From Sphingobacterium sp. (GTDB lineage Bacteria > Bacteroidota > Bacteroidia > Sphingobacteriales > Sphingobacteriaceae), in contig JAQZAZ010000009.1 of the NCBI GenBank assembly GCA_029239355.1, forward strand, positions 35,929 to 99,928: 64,000 nt of DNA, in the 5' to 3' direction. Each line of letters opens with the position of its first letter. The stretch's first letter is position 1. The notes beneath the pieces were generated by a model. The model was not told the origin of the DNA. It worked only from the letters and a program-made list of their open reading frames with translations, and did no database searches. The position numbers and the translations under genes are program-made. Shown piece by piece: positions 25,974 to 35,952 of this stretch.

Positions 25974-27887
25974 TTACTCATTACTGAAAGGCACAGCGGG
26001 TAAACCTTCCCTATTGAATAAATTGACATCTGGGTTATCACTCCATGCATAGCGAACAAATTCAGGATTTACAATCTGATCAGCGAAGACAATTATTTTA
26101 TTGCCTTGTATATGAGCCTTGGCCCATACAAATTTTTTATCTGCCCCAGCAATGGCAAAACCTTCTACGTAACCGTATTTGTTATTAACCACGAGTCCTC
26201 CTCCGGTAGAGTCAAAAGAAATAACCAGTTTATTGCCCTGCTTCACTAGAGATTTGAATGTTGGTCCAGAATAGATAAGGTCTTTTTTACCGTAATCTTT
26301 TGCCAATGCAATTAGAGCGAGCCGTCGACCGACTTCTTGTTTGTTTCGTGGATGGATATCATCTGCTTCGCCTATATCAGTGATTACAGCTTGGCCTGTA
26401 TGTGCAAGACGGAGGGTCCGTGTTTGCGCATCTCTCAATTTTGCCCAGTCGCTGTCCTCTGGAGTTTTTTCTTTGGCCATATAATTTGCTAATTGAACCC
26501 AATAAAAAGGAAATTCAATTTTCCAGTGTGATCGCCAATCTTGTATTAGATTGGGAAAGAGGGTGCGATAATCATAGGCTCGGCCGGAATTATTTTCTCC
26601 CTGATACCAGATGACACCTCGAATGGTATAAGGAATCATCGGATTGATCATCGCATTAAAGAGCAATGAATGAAACATATTAGGTGAAACTTCTTTATAA
26701 CCATACTGCTTAGTTGTGACGGCCTCTTTATAATCCCATTCACCATTAAGGGGGAATTTCTCGCCTTCAACTTCGAGATATAGCTGGGCAGGGTTTCCGT
26801 AAAATCCGCCGCCGCCGCCGGTATCCATAATTTTTACAGTAATTATATTTTCACCATCTTTTAAAACAGTTTTTGGGATATTGTAGCTCCTAGGAATGGT
26901 ATATCCTTTTGTTTCACCTACTTTTACGCCGTTGATCCAACAGACATCATCGTCATCAATGGTCCCAAGATGGATAGATGCTGACTTGCTGGCGCTACCC
27001 TTTGGAAGATAGATGCTGCGTTTGAACCAAACAATGCCGTCAATATTATCCAATTTAGGTTCCCATAATTGTGGGAGATTCATTTTCCCCCATGTTGGTA
27101 AGTCCGAATTGTTTTCGTACCATTTCTCGGCTATCCCCGGGTCTTTCGCTAAAGCCTGTTGATAGGCCTGTTTCTTCAATTCGTTTTCGCTCATAAAACT
27201 CTTTAGATCGCTTGTGAAAGTCTGTTTGTAGGGTTCGTTGAAGTGTGCGGGCAGTTTATTAAAGCTGTTTCCACTAGTCCAGGTCTCGACACCGGTACCA
27301 CCCCAGGAAGAATTGATTATTCCGACGGGTATACCTAGTTCCTGATAGAGCTTAAGGGCAAAGAAGTATCCTACAGCTGAAAAATCGCCTACGGTGGCAG
27401 GGGAGCATATTTCCCATTTCCCGTTAAGATCTTTTTTTGGCACATCACTCATATTCTTCTCTACATTGAATGCCCGAATGTTCGGATAATTTGCCTGGCT
27501 GATTTCGCCGGTGGCATTATTGGAATTTTTTACGATCCATTCCATGTTAGATTGACCAGAAGCAAGCCATACCTCACCGACCAAGATATTTTTTAATAGG
27601 ATCTGTTCCTGACGGCCTTTTATTTCCAAACGATACGGCCCTCCGTGTGAAGTAGGGGCTAAGGTGAGGTTCCATTGACCATTTTTATCTGCCTTTGCCT
27701 TGAGGTTTTGCTGCATAAACTGGACATGGATCGTTTCATTTTTTTCGGCCCATCCCCATAAGTTTATGGGACTGTCCCGTTGTAGGATCATGTTGTCGCC
27801 AAATATAGCGGGAAGCCTAAGCTCGGCTTTTAATAGAAACGCATGTAAGAAAAAAGCAATGAAAATTGGGAGATGTTTTAGATTCAT
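25974..27887 (-). CDS. SASA/CE20-type carbohydrate acetylesterase, secreted
   Basis: 637 residues with signal peptide (ending FLLKAEL). The SGNH-type serine is Ser113 in WLASGQSNMEW. NSSWGGTGVETW and VIWYQGENN follow, and the DxxH motif is in EADDIHPRNK. A jelly-roll insertion (about 260-380) sits inside the catalytic domain, as in CE20 enzymes. Annotated widely as sialate O-acetylesterases, some relatives deacetylate xyloglucan (Xanthomonas citri XaeA). In this PUL, removal of acetyl groups from galactose or backbone is the likelier job. It starts 3 bases after the GH43 stop. Confidence 0.87.
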   Translation of the reverse strand: MNLKHLPIFIAFFLHAFLLKAELRLPAIFGDNMILQRDSPINLWGWAEKNETIHVQFMQQNLKAKADKNGQWNLTLAPTSHGGPYRLEIKGRQEQILLKNILVGEVWLASGQSNMEWIVKNSNNATGEISQANYPNIRAFNVEKNMSDVPKKDLNGKWEICSPATVGDFSAVGYFFALKLYQELGIPVGIINSSWGGTGVETWTSGNSFNKLPAHFNEPYKQTFTSDLKSFMSENELKKQAYQQALAKDPGIAEKWYENNSDLPTWGKMNLPQLWEPKLDNIDGIVWFKRSIYLPKGSASKSASIHLGTIDDDDVCWINGVKVGETKGYTIPRSYNIPKTVLKDGENIITVKIMDTGGGGGFYGNPAQLYLEVEGEKFPLNGEWDYKEAVTTKQYGYKEVSPNMFHSLLFNAMINPMIPYTIRGVIWYQGENNSGRAYDYRTLFPNLIQDWRSHWKIEFPFYWVQLANYMAKEKTPEDSDWAKLRDAQTRTLRLAHTGQAVITDIGEADDIHPRNKQEVGRRLALIALAKDYGKKDLIYSGPTFKSLVKQGNKLVISFDSTGGGLVVNNKYGYVEGFAIAGADKKFVWAKAHIQGNKIIVFADQIVNPEFVRYAWSDNPDVNLFNREGLPAVPFSNE

Positions 27888-27890
27888 ATT

Positions 27891-29483
27891 TTATCGTGTT
27901 TTATAGTCGAACCAGTCAAAAAATACTTTTGCATTACTCGGAACACCATTGGAGGTGCTGTAAAGCCCTATCATTACGCCGGTAAAACCGCCAGCAACTT
28001 CGGTTGCAAGATAGCGCGTGTCCAGTTTCCCGATTTCGCTGTAATTTTCACTGTCGGGATTTGCTACAGAAAAGATATAATGTTGTGGAGTTCCTTCTAT
28101 TTTTAATTTTTGTTGATTTCCCTGCACTATTTTTTCGGTGGCGATGTAGCTCAGTGATCCTACTTTTACGCGTAATTGAATGATATTCTGTTTTTTGTGT
28201 TTTTTGATCAATAGGTCATAATGATGGTTGTTGTTTTGGATTAATGTTATTCCAGCTTCTTCATTGTCTTTTGAAGATTCAAATTGCAGTAGTGTACTAA
28301 CCGTAAAATTGTGTTCCGTTTGTCTTCTTAGGATAGCTGAGATCGGTTTGGCATCGTTCAGCGTATTTGGAGTAGCCATTATCCTGAGCCATCCCTTTTT
28401 TTCGGATAGGGAATAATTGTCCCGCACCGGATTTCTTAAATATTGCCATTCAAGATCAAGTTGTTCTGTATCAAAATCGCTTCGGGTAGCGGGTTTGCTG
28501 AATGGCTTGAGCGGCAAAGTAGGTGTTTTCATATCCAGACTGATTGTTCCATTGCCATTGACCTGTGGCCATCCGCCCTGAGGCCAGTCCACAGGAGCAA
28601 GAAATGTTTCGCGACCTAGGATATGGTAATAACTGTAGGGCTGTGTAACTCTAAAACCAAGACAGACCAGCCACCAGCTACCATCTTTGGCCTGAACTAA
28701 ATCTGCATGCCCCACACCTTGAATAGGGTTTGCCTGACCAATTCTATTGGCATGGGTCAGTATGGGATTGAGTGGGCTAGATTCATAAGGACCAAGGATA
28801 TTTTTGCTTCTGCCAATTGTAGCACTGTGCATGTATTCTGTACCACCTTCGCCCAAAAGCAGGTAATAGAATCCATCTTTTTTATAAATATGCGGAGCTT
28901 CTGGAAAACGACCACCGATACCGCCCCAGACCAAGTGCTCTGGGCCAATAACCTTTCCGGTTTTGATATCAATCTCCGTCACCCGAATTCCTTCATTTCC
29001 CTGCGTGACAAAATAGGTTTTACCGTCCTCGTCCCAAAATATATCAGGATCGATACTCTCGATGGCCACATGGATTGGATCACTCCAAGGGCCGCTGGGA
29101 TTTGTCGCCGTGCAATAGAAATTCCCGCCTGATGATACATTGGTGCAGATCACATAGAAAAGTCCATCGCGATAGCGGATCGAGGGCGCATACAAACCTC
29201 CCGAAGCATATGCTTTTTCCAAAGGGAGTTGTTCATCCCGGGTGAGACAGTGACCTATCTGCTCCCAGTTGACAAGATCCTTACTGTGATAAATCGGTAG
29301 GCCCGGAAAATATTCAAAGGATGATGTCACTAGGTAATAGTCATCGTCTACACGACAGATACTTGGATCCGGATTGAACCCCCTGATAATCGGATTTGAA
29401 AAGCTAGTTTGTGCAATGACATAATGAAAGGTAATGGAAAATAGGGAGGAGATAATGACGTAAATTGACTTTTTAAATTTCAT
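27891..29483 (-). CDS. GH43 glycosidase with C-terminal beta-sandwich (arabinofuranosidase/xylosidase type), secreted
   Basis: 530 residues with signal peptide about 1-24. The five-bladed propeller starts NPIIRGFNPDPSICRVDDDYYLV, where the Asp of NPDPS is the general base. SIDPDIFWDEDGKTYFV supplies the pKa-modulating Asp and RFPEAPHIYKK the acid Glu. The C-terminal ~190 residues form the GH43_C2-type beta-sandwich. Related enzymes of xyloglucan PULs remove arabinofuranose side chains; beta-xylosidase activity is the main alternative. It follows the glycan-binding protein after 97 bases that contain a stem-loop. Confidence 0.9.
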   Translation of the reverse strand: MKFKKSIYVIISSLFSITFHYVIAQTSFSNPIIRGFNPDPSICRVDDDYYLVTSSFEYFPGLPIYHSKDLVNWEQIGHCLTRDEQLPLEKAYASGGLYAPSIRYRDGLFYVICTNVSSGGNFYCTATNPSGPWSDPIHVAIESIDPDIFWDEDGKTYFVTQGNEGIRVTEIDIKTGKVIGPEHLVWGGIGGRFPEAPHIYKKDGFYYLLLGEGGTEYMHSATIGRSKNILGPYESSPLNPILTHANRIGQANPIQGVGHADLVQAKDGSWWLVCLGFRVTQPYSYYHILGRETFLAPVDWPQGGWPQVNGNGTISLDMKTPTLPLKPFSKPATRSDFDTEQLDLEWQYLRNPVRDNYSLSEKKGWLRIMATPNTLNDAKPISAILRRQTEHNFTVSTLLQFESSKDNEEAGITLIQNNNHHYDLLIKKHKKQNIIQLRVKVGSLSYIATEKIVQGNQQKLKIEGTPQHYIFSVANPDSENYSEIGKLDTRYLATEVAGGFTGVMIGLYSTSNGVPSNAKVFFDWFDYKTR

Positions 29484-29515
29484 GTGTGTGTGTATGAAAG
29501 ATGATTGGTTACTAA

Positions 29516-29549
29516 AGGCCGGCGTTGACGATTTTCGTGTATCCGGCCT
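29516..29549 (-). repeat. Stem-loop between the SGBP and GH43 genes
   Basis: AGGCCGG (29516-29522) pairs with CCGGCCT (29543-29549); the 20-base loop contains a second small ACGA/TCGT pairing. It sits where the locus changes from outer-membrane capture proteins to enzymes. It may be an RNA-processing or attenuation site that lets susC/susD be expressed more than the enzymes. Confidence 0.35.
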
Positions 29550-29580
29550 AGTGTTAAATGCTTATTTGTTTTATATGTGT

Positions 29581-31035
29581 TTAGTTTTTGCTTGTGTCTA
29601 TAATTCTAAAATTGTCGAAATAGATGTCCACCTTTGTAGTGGCGTTATCAGCTTTATTTTTCGTGAAAATACCCAGTTCGGAGTTGGCTATGGCGGCAAA
29701 GCTTCCATAGTCTGAGACCGTTGTAAACCTATTGAGTAAAATGTCGCATGTCATCCATTTTCCAATGCTTGTTTTGTTCGTGTTTCTATCGCGGGGCACA
29801 TAATCTGACGCCATTTTATCCCAGTTTCCTTTGAGCTGTATGTCAAAAGTTGCTGTTGAAAGCGGTTCACTTAAATAGCATTCAAAGCGCAGTACAAGAC
29901 TACCAACAGGTGTACTTGCGGGTATTGCATTTACGGTCGGATAGACACCTTTGTTGGAGAGGTTTCCCCACCAATATTGCCATGCTCCTGGTGTACCGAA
30001 AATGCGGTAAGCGGTTCCAGTGGTAAAGAAAGGTGACTTGGAGCCGTCTGCAATTACAGGCATATTGTTGTCCCCCCAATCATAGCTGCCAATTTCGTCC
30101 CAATCTAAAACGAGATTTTGAATTGGGTAGAATGGTAGGGGAGACGTAGATTGTCCACCTGCGGCATAAATTGTAATTGTCCCGGATTTTGTTGGAGCTT
30201 TGGGCAACCGATAATAAATAGTATCTTTACTCTTTGCCACCACTAGATCTTCACGTTGGATATCAAATTCTCCATTGATATTTAGTTTGGCCACATTGAT
30301 GAAGTTGTTACCGGTAACAAATGCCTGATCGCCAATAATAGGCATATCGCTGCTCCATGATTTTATTGTCGGCGGAGAAACATTTGTTGTGAAGGCTATG
30401 CTAACCGAATCTGTTATACAGTAGACCGCCAGACGGCCATCTTGAATACCTGATGGAATCTTTAATTCGATTTTATCATAGTCCTTATTGATTTCATATT
30501 CAGTAGCTGATACGCTACCGCCCGTTGTGCTCTCGAATGTTATTTTTTTTACTTCGTAAAAATTCAATCCGTATATACTGAGTTTTTCGCCAGGTTTGGC
30601 TGGATAATTTAATTCAATCCGGGTGATCTGGGGTGCAGGCGAGTAGATATGGAAATTGAATCTCGCTTCGCCATGGTTCGTTTCGATCCGAATCTCATTA
30701 GGGAGATCCGGATGGGTACCGGTCAACAATAGATCCGTGGGGATGGAAATAATGGCACTTGTAGATGTGCAGTAGTTCGCATTAAATCCGATCTGTTGGT
30801 CATTAATATAAATTTTTTGTATACCATCTAGATTTTTTCCGATAACAGCAACCATTGTGCCCGGAAATGCGCCTATAAAGGTGCTATCAGTTTTTTCAGG
30901 GTCTGTCAATCGCACATAGGTTATCTCGGGGCTCATTGTCATGTCATTATTGCGACTACAAGATATTGCAGACAGCATAATAATTGCTATGAACACAAAT
31001 AATATAAAGCGATTTTTACCGTATATTGCTTTCAT
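29581..31035 (-). CDS. Surface glycan-binding lipoprotein (SGBP-B type, IPT/TIG repeats)
   Basis: 484 residues with lipoprotein signal ending LSAISC. IPT/TIG-like Ig repeats occupy about 35-300, with GTMVAVIGKNLDGIQKIYIN, GEKLSIYGLNFYEVKKITF and GDQAFVTGNNFINVAKLNIN. The C-terminal ~180 residues (VLDWDEIGSYDW through YFDNFRI) resemble the xyloglucan-binding domain of Bacteroides ovatus SGBP-B. It sits on the outer surface and holds the polysaccharide for GH5 and SusCD. It starts 6 bases after susD. The glycan specificity is the most informative clue to the locus but is inferred by eye. Confidence 0.85.
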   Translation of the reverse strand: MKAIYGKNRFILFVFIAIIMLSAISCSRNNDMTMSPEITYVRLTDPEKTDSTFIGAFPGTMVAVIGKNLDGIQKIYINDQQIGFNANYCTSTSAIISIPTDLLLTGTHPDLPNEIRIETNHGEARFNFHIYSPAPQITRIELNYPAKPGEKLSIYGLNFYEVKKITFESTTGGSVSATEYEINKDYDKIELKIPSGIQDGRLAVYCITDSVSIAFTTNVSPPTIKSWSSDMPIIGDQAFVTGNNFINVAKLNINGEFDIQREDLVVAKSKDTIYYRLPKAPTKSGTITIYAAGGQSTSPLPFYPIQNLVLDWDEIGSYDWGDNNMPVIADGSKSPFFTTGTAYRIFGTPGAWQYWWGNLSNKGVYPTVNAIPASTPVGSLVLRFECYLSEPLSTATFDIQLKGNWDKMASDYVPRDRNTNKTSIGKWMTCDILLNRFTTVSDYGSFAAIANSELGIFTKNKADNATTKVDIYFDNFRIIDTSKN

Positions 31036-31041
31036 AATTCT

Positions 31042-32634
31042 TTATTGATTATTAAATGGATAAGCTTTCGGTTCTTCTTTTAACCTCGGATTCTGTATGA
31101 GATCATTTTCAGGATACGGAAAGAAGATATTGTTTGCTGTTACTACAACAGGTACTGCTGGTGCAGTAGGTTCTTCAAAAATAAGATTACCATCGTCATC
31201 CTTGGTAATAGAGGCCGTTGACCAGCCTCGTTGCTGATCATTAAAGTATTTGAGCATTTTCTCCGGCTTGTAGCAATACCAACTGACCATATCGTACCAA
31301 TTTGTATACTCCATTGCAAATTCGATGCGCCGTTCTCTGATGACATCGTCTAATGTGATTGACGATTTTCTTCCGATCTTAGCCCGGTCTCTCACCTTGT
31401 TAAAATAGGTTAATGCTTCACCGCCGCTAAGTGTAGTATTATTTCCCAGACTAGCTTCAGCATAGGTTAAGTATACATCTGCTAAACGTAAAATGTAGGT
31501 GTTGAGTGGCGAACTCATGGACTGTACAAAACCGTCATTATCATCGTTTGGGCCACCGATTACCCCTTTTTTTATGGATGCTCCCGCATTGCTATATGAA
31601 TATCCACCTTTATCAATGGCAATATATGGATAGAAGGAGTGCTGGGTAAAATAGGTTGCATTTCTCCGGAGTGTATCAGCGCGCTCATATTGCTTGAGTA
31701 TATCTATTGTTCCATTTAATCCTCCGCCCCAGACATTAATACCGCCCGTTACATCGGATGAAAATGCTAAGTCCGCTAAAAGCGTATTACAAACACCCCA
31801 GTCGCCAAGTGGTACCCATTGCATGGCTATAAGCGATTCGGGATTATTATTATGTTTGTATTTGAATAGATCCTCATATTTGGGATATAGTTCCAATCCA
31901 CTGTTTACGCAGACATCCTGTGCGTATTCTTTTGCTTTGGCAAGATCGGCTTCATTTCGGGTACCCCCTGTTTTCCAACCGGCGCGGGAGAGGTATACCT
32001 TGGCGAGCATGCCTTTGGCGCCCCAGCTTGTTGCACGGCCTTTATCAGCTTTGTCTGGAAGGTTTTGAACGGCAAAGCTGAGATCATCTATGATAAACCG
32101 AAAAATATCTTCTTCTCGATGCCTTGGTTGCAATGGATTTTTTATCACGGCATCATTGTTTTCGATCAATATAACAGGACCCCAAGTGCGCAAGAGATAA
32201 AAGTAAGCGATTCCACGCATGAGTCGCGCTTCTGCGATAGCTATGTTTTTCTGGATTTCAGTGACATTAATCGCTTTGTTTTTAACAGCGTCGATAATGG
32301 CATTCGACATCGTTACAACGCCATAAAATGATTTCCACGAGTCTGAAAGTCCATCATCCAGTGATGTTACCGTGAATAAAGTATAAGATGGATTCATGTA
32401 AGGATTATATCCATCGTTTGCTCTTAAACTTCCAATGGCTACAGCCGGTCGTTTATTATAGTCAAACCAAGCCCGATTATAGAGTGGGGCTGTCGCTGCT
32501 TTTAGTGCTTCGGGAGAGGTATAGAAGGTCGCGTCCACATATGCCCCTTCAGGTTCTCGTTCAAGAAAGCTCTTATTACAGGAATGTAGAACAACAATAG
32601 CCGTCAATGAGGCTACAAAGAATAGCTTTTTCAT
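31042..32634 (-). CDS. susD: SusD/RagB-family glycan-binding lipoprotein
   Basis: 530 residues with lipobox VVLHSC at about 14-19. It then runs NKSFLEREPEGAYVDATFYTSPE, the standard SusD beginning. TPR-type helices and the C-terminal SusD domain with YLTYAEASL and RERRIEFAMEYTNWYDMV are present. It forms the lid of the SusC transporter and binds oligosaccharide outside the cell. It starts 17 bases after susC and overlaps nothing. The symbol is used in the homologue sense. Confidence 0.95.
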   Translation of the reverse strand: MKKLFFVASLTAIVVLHSCNKSFLEREPEGAYVDATFYTSPEALKAATAPLYNRAWFDYNKRPAVAIGSLRANDGYNPYMNPSYTLFTVTSLDDGLSDSWKSFYGVVTMSNAIIDAVKNKAINVTEIQKNIAIAEARLMRGIAYFYLLRTWGPVILIENNDAVIKNPLQPRHREEDIFRFIIDDLSFAVQNLPDKADKGRATSWGAKGMLAKVYLSRAGWKTGGTRNEADLAKAKEYAQDVCVNSGLELYPKYEDLFKYKHNNNPESLIAMQWVPLGDWGVCNTLLADLAFSSDVTGGINVWGGGLNGTIDILKQYERADTLRRNATYFTQHSFYPYIAIDKGGYSYSNAGASIKKGVIGGPNDDNDGFVQSMSSPLNTYILRLADVYLTYAEASLGNNTTLSGGEALTYFNKVRDRAKIGRKSSITLDDVIRERRIEFAMEYTNWYDMVSWYCYKPEKMLKYFNDQQRGWSTASITKDDDGNLIFEEPTAPAVPVVVTANNIFFPYPENDLIQNPRLKEEPKAYPFNNQ

Positions 32635-32651
32635 AATTCAAGTGTTTAATA

Positions 32652-35600
32652 TTAAAACATGAAGTTTAAACCGAAAGTATAGATGCGTTGTGATGGATAT
32701 CTTGCATAATCTATTCCCCTTAATAAGACATTTTGATTGTAGGATCCTATTTCCGGATCATAGCCCGTATATTTTGTCCAAGTGAAAAGATTTTGAACAT
32801 TCACGTATAACCTTAGGTTTTCAATTTGATATTTTTTTAAGAAGTTTTGTGAGAAGGTATACCCCAGAGAGATATTTTTCAAGCGCAGATAGGAACCATC
32901 TTCGATAAATCTATTGCTCATCCGGCTATTATCATTTGCATCACTGACCGTTATACGTTGAATGTTCGCATCAGGATTAGAAACTCGTACATTTGAAATA
33001 TCCTGGTCCGAACCAGCTGGGTCTATAGTTTCGATGAGGGCAATTCCTGTTGTTTCTTTGAGCATACCCGAATTATTCATTGGATTTGTAAAATCTTTGC
33101 GCAGTTGATTATATATTTTGTTCCCATACACTGCGTTAAGAAAGATATTCAAGTCAAATCCCTTGTAGGAAAAGTAATTGTTCAGGCCTACGATGAACTT
33201 AGGATCCGGATTGCCTATAAAATCCCGGTCTTGTTCATCTATTTTACCGTCTTTGTTTTTGTCTTCGAAGATAAAATCTCCGACCCAAATTCCGTTTACA
33301 CCTATGCTTTTATCTTTTGGGAGAGCGATAGGGACTTTATTTCCATCCTGATCCAACACCACATTATTTTGATTATCCTTCAGATAAAAATCACTTTCAT
33401 TATGAAACATGCCAATAACATTATATCCATAAAATTGGCCCACAGGATTTCCTACTTTAGTAAACGTGAATGTTTCTGCACCTATTTTTCCTTGAATAGC
33501 CGCAGCATCTGTATATAAGTGTGTCACACGGTTTCTATTCATGGAAAATGTCAAACCAGATTTCCAGAAAAGCCCGCTTTTATTGACGTTTATAGTGTTT
33601 AATGTTAATTCAACTCCTTTGTTGGTCATCGAACCAGCATTTACCCATGGAGCTGAGATTAAACCACTGATATAGTCGGGCAATACCGCCTGCATCAAAA
33701 GATTGTCGATTTTCTTTAAGTAAACTTCGGTCGTAAGTTCGATTCTATTTTTAAATAAGCTCAGGTCAAGACCTATATTGTAGGCATTGGTTTTTTCCCA
33801 TTTCAGGTCAGGATTGGCAAAATTGCTAGGGTAGAATCCCGTTCCCCAAATGGATGCTGCTGACGCCATTGTTACGCCATATGCATATGAACCCGCCGAC
33901 TGATTTCCGACAAGGCCCCAACCCAGCCGTAGTTTTAAATTTTCAATTGCAGGGTTTTCCTTTAAGAAAGATTCATTTTTAATCTTCCACGCTGCAGCAA
34001 GAGAAGGAAATGTCCCCCAACGATTGTTGATGCCAAATTTGTCCGATCCGTCCCTGCGAAAGGTTGCAGTCAGTAAATAGCGGTCGTCAAATCCATAATT
34101 GAAGCGACCGAAATAAGACTCGATAGCTCCGGTGCTTCTCGAACTTCCGTTTTTGGCAGTTTTTGAATCTCCGGCATCCAATTCATGGACAGAATTTAAG
34201 AAGTAATTTGTACGACTACCGGATAATGATTCCCATCTATTTTCCTGTGCCTCATGCCCAACCATGATGGACAGGTTGTGTTTTTCAACATATTTATTGT
34301 AGGTGAGGTACGACTTTAGGTTGGTAAAGGAACCATTACTGGCGAATCTTGCTCCTGCCGATTGCTGTTTAAAATTTCCATAATCATAGGCCGGGGTGAA
34401 TTGATAAGAATTGGAGTAATTATAATTACCATTACCTTCAATTCGGAGCACTAGATCTTTGATGGGAGAAATATCTGTATAGGCGTTTATACTGATTTGT
34501 GTACCTTTTGCATAATTTTCGCGTGTAAGTGCTTCTTCTAAAGGGTTTGCGAAATAAGTGCCATACATATTTTCCTGTTGTGTCCCCCAGGAACCGTCTG
34601 GATTTTTTGCAGGTACTTCTGGTAGCTGCCTGATAGCCAAAGAAATTATTCCACCATTGTCGATGGTGTTCATATTTTTTGTTTTCGCGGTATAGGCATT
34701 GATCCCGACTGTTAACCAATTGTTGATTTTCGAGTCAAAGTTCATCCTTAGGGAGTAGCGTTCAAAACTTGATCCTTGTGCGATGCCCTGTTGATCAAGA
34801 TATCCGCCAGCAATTGCAAATTTATTTTGCTCGGTTCCACCAGAAATGTTCAATTGATGGTTATGCATCAATGAAGTTCGAAAGATTTCCTTTTGCCAAT
34901 TTGTACCTTCACCCAATAGAGATGGATCTTTAAATTCCTCCCTATCACCGAACCCTATGACTTTACTTCGAAGATTTTGATAGACCGCGTATTCACGGAG
35001 ATTGAGGACGTCTAACATATTTGGCAGTTGTTGGAAACCGACATATCCTTCGTACCCCAATTTGGTTTTTCCGGCTTGGCCACGCTTTGTAGATATTAAG
35101 ACAACGCCATTTGCTGCCCTTGTCCCATATATTGCAGCAGCTGAAGCATCTTTTAATATTTCCATAGATACGATATCCGATGGATTTATTGATGAGAGTG
35201 CACTAGAATTATCTCGTGTATTACCATCTATTGGTATTCCATCTATAACATACAGGGGTTCATTTCCACTGAACGAATTGGTACCGCGAATGCTAACCGA
35301 GATTCCCCCACCTGGTGCTCCGGAATTTTGCGTCACGGAAACACCTGCTGCACGTCCTTGCAATGCTTGGTCCAAGGACGTGCTTACCGACTTGCTTATA
35401 TCATCGGCTGTTACAGAAACGACAGACCCAGTTAGGTCACTTCGTTTCATTTTTCCATATCCGACCACAATAGCCTCATCCATTGCGCTTATATGCTCTG
35501 TCAATTGTATATTTACCTGACTTCCGGTTACTTTTACTTCTTGTGTGTTGAATCCCAGATGCACGAAGACAAGGATAGCACCATTAGTGGCGGCAATGGT

Positions 35601-35834
35601 ATATTTGCCGTTCTCATCAGAATAAGTTGCTGTTTTTGTCCCTTTTAATTTTACTGACACATTACTCAATGCCGCTCCGGTGGAGCTATTGGTGATCAGT
35701 CCTGAAATGTTAATTTTTGTTGTCTGTGCCGGCGAAGTATTCCAAAAAAGGACGAGGAACACCGTTAACATTACATACACCCAGTCCCTAAGTTTGGGCC
35801 AAAAAAACTTTTGTGATCCGTTTTTCGATTTCAT
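32652..35834 (-). CDS. susC: SusC/RagA-family TonB-dependent outer-membrane transporter
   Basis: 1060 residues. A long signal peptide (about 1-37) precedes a carboxypeptidase-regulatory-like domain (ISGLITNSSTGAALSNVSVK, 42-120). Next come the TonB plug with VVGYGKMKRSDLTGSV and VTQNSGAPGGGISVSIRGTNS, and a 22-strand barrel ending YPSQRIYTFGLNFMF, with the terminal Phe typical of outer-membrane proteins. It imports oligosaccharides across the outer membrane with TonB energy. It is the first gene of the ten-gene PUL operon and is divergent from the HTCS regulator. Confidence 0.96.
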   Translation of the reverse strand: MKSKNGSQKFFWPKLRDWVYVMLTVFLVLFWNTSPAQTTKINISGLITNSSTGAALSNVSVKLKGTKTATYSDENGKYTIAATNGAILVFVHLGFNTQEVKVTGSQVNIQLTEHISAMDEAIVVGYGKMKRSDLTGSVVSVTADDISKSVSTSLDQALQGRAAGVSVTQNSGAPGGGISVSIRGTNSFSGNEPLYVIDGIPIDGNTRDNSSALSSINPSDIVSMEILKDASAAAIYGTRAANGVVLISTKRGQAGKTKLGYEGYVGFQQLPNMLDVLNLREYAVYQNLRSKVIGFGDREEFKDPSLLGEGTNWQKEIFRTSLMHNHQLNISGGTEQNKFAIAGGYLDQQGIAQGSSFERYSLRMNFDSKINNWLTVGINAYTAKTKNMNTIDNGGIISLAIRQLPEVPAKNPDGSWGTQQENMYGTYFANPLEEALTRENYAKGTQISINAYTDISPIKDLVLRIEGNGNYNYSNSYQFTPAYDYGNFKQQSAGARFASNGSFTNLKSYLTYNKYVEKHNLSIMVGHEAQENRWESLSGSRTNYFLNSVHELDAGDSKTAKNGSSRSTGAIESYFGRFNYGFDDRYLLTATFRRDGSDKFGINNRWGTFPSLAAAWKIKNESFLKENPAIENLKLRLGWGLVGNQSAGSYAYGVTMASAASIWGTGFYPSNFANPDLKWEKTNAYNIGLDLSLFKNRIELTTEVYLKKIDNLLMQAVLPDYISGLISAPWVNAGSMTNKGVELTLNTINVNKSGLFWKSGLTFSMNRNRVTHLYTDAAAIQGKIGAETFTFTKVGNPVGQFYGYNVIGMFHNESDFYLKDNQNNVVLDQDGNKVPIALPKDKSIGVNGIWVGDFIFEDKNKDGKIDEQDRDFIGNPDPKFIVGLNNYFSYKGFDLNIFLNAVYGNKIYNQLRKDFTNPMNNSGMLKETTGIALIETIDPAGSDQDISNVRVSNPDANIQRITVSDANDNSRMSNRFIEDGSYLRLKNISLGYTFSQNFLKKYQIENLRLYVNVQNLFTWTKYTGYDPEIGSYNQNVLLRGIDYARYPSQRIYTFGLNFMF

Positions 35835-35952
35835 GGTTAATTTAAGTTTATAATTTAGTTATTGGTTATTTTCCCGAGAAGGGGATGGTTAAAATTAGGA
35901 ACAAGGATTTGTATTGATAGGGATAGTATGTTACAGATAAGAGGATGAAATG

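Noticed and set aside
25974..27887. Evidence for a sialic-acid catabolic locus because of the SASA esterase
   Set aside because: No sialidase, Nan or Neu genes are present and the surrounding enzymes fit plant hemicellulose.
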